A DNA stretch of 64,000 nucleotides. Origin: Phoenix dactylifera (lineage: Eukaryota; Streptophyta; Magnoliopsida; Arecales; Arecaceae). Made by a program: the position numbers and the translations under genes. The notes below the pieces were generated by a model. That model saw only the letters and a list, made by a program, of their open reading frames with translations. It had not been told where the DNA came from and did not search any database. Shown here piece after piece: positions 60,877 to 64,000 of this stretch. The stretch covers positions 9,426,585 through 9,490,584 of the forward strand of contig NC_052399.1 of the NCBI RefSeq assembly GCF_009389715.1. Direction: 5' to 3'. Positions within the stretch are counted from its first letter, which is position 1; the number at the start of each line of letters is the position of its first letter.

Positions 60877-63800
60877 ACTCCTATGGCTATATAACTTCAT
60901 GGCATCCATGTGAGAGGCCAGGATGAGGATGATGTATGCATGGTCACAGATGCGAGACTCCAAATTTGACCACCCCCCCCCCCCCCCCCAAGTATTGGCA
61001 GGTACGATTTGTCTGGCATTAAGATTGAAACCTCACATCGGGATGGTTATATGTGAAACCACGGAATTGATTTAGCCATCTACATGAGATACAAATGCAT
61101 GCTGAGAAGAGGAATGTAATTATAAGCTCAAGACCACAAAAAAACTTTTGCTCGGATGATACTATATGTCTCCCAACCTTTTAGCAAGAGGACGAGAATC
61201 TAAGTTTTAGTTATATCTGTCTTTGCTTTGATTCGAAGCAGCAAAAGTTAGATTTTGTGAGCTTCTATTCAATTTGTTTGAATGCATAGCCTCTAATTTA
61301 AGTGAGATGGGATGGTGCAAAAAGGCAAAAAAACTCCAAAAGCTAAGTTTTTAATACATAGATAAACATTATTCAACAAGAAGGATATTAGTGATGCTTC
61401 AAATTGTAAATTGAGAACATCAATACATATAATGACTGAGGTTTTATAAAATAATATTATAACTGTTTTGGCCACCCCTATTAAAATTTACATGTATAAG
61501 AATGGATGGAAAAAATAATAGCTATCACATTAATGCATTAATTTTCACAATGGTCAATTACAATATGCATAACGGTTATTATTGGCAATTATATCTTTCT
61601 CTAAATAGAATATCAACTTTCTAAAATCCAATTTTTACATTAAATTTCTTTTCAAAGTAATTGTAGGTCCCAAAAATAATTTTTTTTAGTACAACCCAAA
61701 AATAATATTTTGTATTCAATAAAAACTAAATGAAATGACAACACCATTATTTATCTGTTGTTACTTGCACTACAATAATTACTATTTGAGCATCAAAAGT
61801 TTGAGATTTTACTTATTGGGATAAACAATGACCACTATAACCATTATAATGTTAAATAATAGTTTCAGTGGAGGTCTATTTTAATGGTATAAATTGTTAT
61901 TCAAAACCTCATATAAGAGTGGTTTTTACTAATAGAAAAAGAGCTATATAAAACTATAGTTTGAAATTAATTAATATGGTCTTTGATGCTGTTGTTAAAG
62001 ATCTTATTGGGTTAGAAATCGAAAACATACAATTTAGACTTTTACTAAATCATATTTCTGTGATCTTTTAGGCAGTATCTAAATGTTTTATGTTTATAAA
62101 GTTAATTTGCAATTTAATTACAACAGTCTTGATATTTAACTAGCAATTATTATCCTGTTCCTGGACCAGTAACAATTTCAACCTTTTATGTAAGCCATCT
62201 AGGTAACGTGATAGAGGTGCCTCGAATTTCTATGGTGAGCTAATGGTGACAACTATCACCACAATTTCATTGATAAATGGAAGTGAGCACACATAACTGC
62301 TGCCACCAATTCATTCGAAAAATAGACCAAGAAAGAAAAGGAGGGTATAAGGTCAAAATATTCCTCCATGGTAGAGATGGTCCTCACAACAAAAATTGAG
62401 AGTTGAAGGCCATCATCACAAGATAAAGAAAGGTCACAACTAAGAATGCCCAAACCAATGAAGTTTGACAACATTTGCTATAGCCATTTGTATCTTTGAG
62501 AAGTACAATAAGGATGCCTCTACTCCAATTCCTAGGTACGAATTGTCCTTGCAAGAAAATTAAGAATTTTAGATAATTATCCAAAAATAAACAAAGACCA
62601 CAACTAAATGTACCCTCAAAAAAATGATGACATGAAACCAATGAAATTCGATTATCACTTGCTATGGCAGCCCCTTTTTTTTTCACAAAAAACACAATGA
62701 GGATAGTGCTATCCCAATTTGAACCTAAAATCTCTATAGAGCGATAGGGACGCGTGTTGGCTCACCTAAATTTGGTTAGTAGTGATATAGCAATTGGATT
62801 TCATTAATTTGTGTTAAGAGATTTTCTTTTTGCCTAAATAGAAGTAAGAGATGTTGATCATTCTTGCATAGGGAGATGGCACTATATAAATATGCAGCTG
62901 TATTTAAACCATAATATCGTCCAGATAAAACCCTAGAAGTATCGAGTATCACAATCCATTGTGAAACTATCGGTCATCTTTCAACATCATAGTATATATG
63001 TTGGGAATAAAAACTTAAGCCCCTGCACTTTGATTTGTGGACTAGGCGGTGACTTGCCCATCTTATTTGTTGTTATCGTTGATAAATTGAAGATGATGAT
63101 GGAAACCGAGTTTTATTGTAGAACTAGGTGCTAGAAATATTATTAGGAGTGGGAATTAATGACTAGACTGCATTATATTATTATTTCCAATGAATAATAT
63201 ATATAGAGAGAGTGTATAAGATCACGCAGTTACAACTATAGAGGCACTCTGTTCTATAGTTATAACCCTAGAGTCATTCCATTCCTAAGAGACAGAAACG
63301 TTCCGATAATATGGTTACAATCGTAGAAAAGTTGAGAGATGCTCTCTTCTCATCCTGTTCAAATACTTGAAGTGTAGAAGTCTAGTATATCGAAATGATG
63401 AACGGCCGGATGGCCAAGAATCTATTAACAAGGTCCAAGTCCGGACCATTTCCTGTACCTAGTACCTATCATTCATGCAAAAAATTTGTCTTCTATGTCT
63501 TCATTGATTTCATCACCTTCAGCATATTTTAGATTTTTCTGCTTGTCCTTAGGAATCGGACAGGGACATCTACAGCTCCATTTTACGTGACAACAAACTT
63601 TCCCTACTGCCCAAGAAGTGCTTCTTTCTTTGGATTCTTTATCCTTGCAGATGAACAAACAAAGTTATAACTCGAAGTTTTAGGGTTAGGTATGTCCAGA
63701 GGGCTCCCCTTTATTCAGAGTCTGAAGAAACCCATCATTCAGCTCAGACTCGCACGGCCTTTTGGCTCGCAGCTATGGATTTGAACTCATAACATCTGGT

Positions 63801-64000
63801 TTGCTGCTTCATGTGAAACTTATCCTCTTCCATCGAGTAAGTATGCTATGACTTGGTTTGCATGTGAGCCTTTACCTATGGGACAAGTCTGAGATTGCTT
63901 ATTTGAATGTTTTGGGTTCACAGGCTAGTGCCCAAGAGGTGGTAGTAGAATGCACCGTTGAATCCTATGGATAGACAAAAGCAAGAACTTTGTGCCTCAT
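60877..64000. other. Intergenic, no gene recognised
   Basis: A run of 17 C lies at 60973-60989. AT-rich sequence follows. Short ORFs such as 62384-62695 and 63473-63658 (minus) have no recognisable domains. 63150-63290 resembles scattered LTR-like sequence ('aatgactagactgcattatattatta') but no element could be bounded. Confidence 0.45.

Overview
This is a nuclear plant DNA window, almost certainly monocot. The genes are interrupted by GT-AG introns, the spacers are AT-rich, and nested LTR, LINE, CACTA, Mutator-like and hAT-type elements are abundant. The gene set (a 10-exon MIPS gene, paired GPI-anchored lipid-transfer genes, an FLZ gene and a GH5 family with a fascin-like insert) fits a palm-like genome. 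Palm is an inference from general protein and repeat character, not proven by the sequence. Exon boundaries were derived by hand from reading frame, splice signals and family similarity.

Layout. 1-5 kb holds a small LTR element (TRIM type) split by a second solo LTR that carries a tRNA-like hairpin, followed by AT-rich repeats. 5.3-9.5 kb holds a complete inositol-3-phosphate synthase gene (510 aa) with G-boxes and a TATA box. 10.5-12 kb is a probable gypsy-type solo LTR. 12.6-18.9 kb holds two paralogous GPI-anchored lipid-transfer protein genes in tandem; the first uses a GC donor. 19-24.5 kb has MITEs and a degenerate tandem array. 24.6-26.7 kb (minus strand) is an FLZ zinc-finger gene with an in-frame TAG before a conserved-looking tail. 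28.3-34.1 kb is a truncated piece of the downstream duplicated block, cut by a decayed Copia element.

35.7-54.8 kb is the most informative part. It is a tandem duplication of about 5.3 kb, each copy carrying a GH5 exo-beta-glucanase-like gene on the minus strand. Copy B (50.2-53.1 kb) is intact with an ATG start. Copy A (36.3-42.0 kb) has all eight exons open but its ATG has become GTG. Copy A has also taken three large insertions that copy B lacks: a 2.7-kb foldback element with a 9-bp target duplication and a 21-bp satellite inside an intron; a 3.3-kb CACTA-type element about 270 bp upstream of the coding start; and a 2.4-kb 5'-truncated LINE further upstream. The CACTA element carries a ribosomal protein L26 fragment. 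Its left end, fused to about 90 bp of the GH5 upstream region, is amplified into five tandem units. A relic of a third GH5 gene is cut by an LTR at 55.2 kb.

56-64 kb has no confidently recognised gene. It contains two related LTRs in head-to-head inverted orientation (59.2-60.9 kb) that could form a long hairpin.
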